Origin: an uncultured Oscillospiraceae bacterium | Lineage (GTDB): Bacteria > Bacillota > Clostridia > Oscillospirales > Oscillospiraceae | DNA: 6,349 nt | Direction: 5' to 3' | Assembly (NCBI GenBank): GCA_934565425.1 | Contig: CAKTHW010000087.1 | Coordinates: forward strand, 1 to 6,349 | Shown: positions 6,151-6,349 of the stretch, piece after piece | Layout of the letters: each line of letters opens with the position of its first letter | Position numbering within the stretch: position 1 is the stretch's first letter | Notes under the pieces: generated by a model | What the model was told of the DNA's origin: nothing | The model's database searches: none | The model's input: the letters and a program-made list of their open reading frames with translations, nothing else | Translations under genes and position numbers: made by a program

Positions 6151-6177
6151 AAACTACGCTGTCTGTGAGAGCGAACA
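6138..6177 (+). promoter_or_regulatory. 8-bp inverted repeat bracketing the tRNA promoter -10 and start region
   Basis: TGTTCGCT (6138-6145) and AGCGAACA (6170-6177) are perfect inverted repeats separated by 24 bp. The left arm ends on the first base of the -10 box and the right arm ends 1 nt before tRNA-Val. It could be an operator. Only the right arm is transcribed, so it is not an RNA hairpin from this promoter. Transcripts reading through from hslO could form it. Confidence 0.3.
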
Positions 6178-6178
6178 G

Positions 6179-6255
6179 GGGAGTATAGCTCAGCTGGCTA
6201 GAGCACATGCCTTACAAGCATGGGGTCACAGGTTCGAGTCCTGTTACTCCCACCA
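6179..6255 (+). tRNA. tRNA-Val (anticodon UAC)
   Basis: A full cloverleaf is visible. The acceptor arms GGGAGTA (6179-6185) and TACTCCC (6245-6251) pair perfectly. The D stem is GCTC/GAGC, and the anticodon stem CATGC/GCATG holds the loop CTTACAA with TAC at 6213-6215. The T arm is ACAGG-TTCGAGT-CCTGT. The discriminator is A and the 3' CCA is encoded. It is first in the cluster, 19 bp before tRNA-Asp. Confidence 0.97.
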
Positions 6256-6274
6256 CACAGCTTTTTCACCACAT

Positions 6275-6349
6275 GGCCCGGTAGTTCAGTTGGTTAGAAC
6301 GCTAGCCTGTCACGCTAGAGGTCGTCGGTTCGAGCCCGATCCGGGTCGC
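6275..6349 (+). tRNA. tRNA-Asp (anticodon GUC), 3' end cut by the window
   Basis: The acceptor arms GGCCCGG (6275-6281) and CCGGGTC (6341-6347) pair with one G-T wobble. The D stem is GTTC/GAAC, and the anticodon stem CTAGC/GCTAG holds the loop CTGTCAC with GTC at 6309-6311. The T arm is GTCGG-TTCGAGC-CCGAT with a terminal wobble. The discriminator G is at 6348, and only the first base of a probable encoded CCA is inside the window. No terminator is seen between the two tRNAs, so they should share one precursor. Confidence 0.96.

Overview
This is an ordinary-looking chromosomal housekeeping segment. It carries one partial and five complete protein genes and two tRNA genes. The organism is most likely a GC-rich member of the Clostridia, perhaps a gut Oscillospiraceae relative. 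That placement is an inference from four things: strong AGGAGG-type ribosome binding sites, GC-rich third codon positions set against AT-rich intergenic promoters, a YerC-type TrpR homologue, and a PurA of the GANWGDEGKGK type. No mobile element, CRISPR array, phage gene or plasmid function is visible.

Left part, minus strand, read right to left. A gene for a tryptophan-rich 209-residue protein of unknown function (3869-3240) is followed by purA, adenylosuccinate synthetase (3135-1852). purA has its own near-consensus promoter, and its leader holds two adjacent palindromes. A 12-bp perfect stem with a T-run (1817-1784) ends the purA transcript. A second strong promoter (-35 at 1689, -10 at 1662) then drives a PucR/CdaR-like helix-turn-helix regulator (1552 to the left edge), whose last residues lie outside the window. 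Its leader of about 100 nt can fold and holds an 11-codon reading frame.

Right part, plus strand. From the divergent intergenic region at 3870-4006, yerC (TrpR-superfamily regulator), a class I SAM-dependent methyltransferase and hslO (redox chaperone Hsp33) are read as a probable operon. yerC and the methyltransferase overlap by ATGA. A stem-loop sits between the methyltransferase and hslO. The hslO stop is followed within 27 bp by a perfect consensus sigma-70 promoter (TTGACA-17-TATAAT) for a tRNA cluster, tRNA-Val(UAC) then tRNA-Asp(GUC), which runs off the right edge.

The genes do not form one pathway. purA makes the AMP precursor, Hsp33 protects proteins during oxidative unfolding, and the regulators' targets are unknown. 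The points worth a second look are regulatory (palindromes at the purA, yerC and tRNA promoters, and the structured leader of the PucR-like gene), plus the divergent PurA active site and the tryptophan-rich unknown protein next to yerC. I found no convincing undescribed system.
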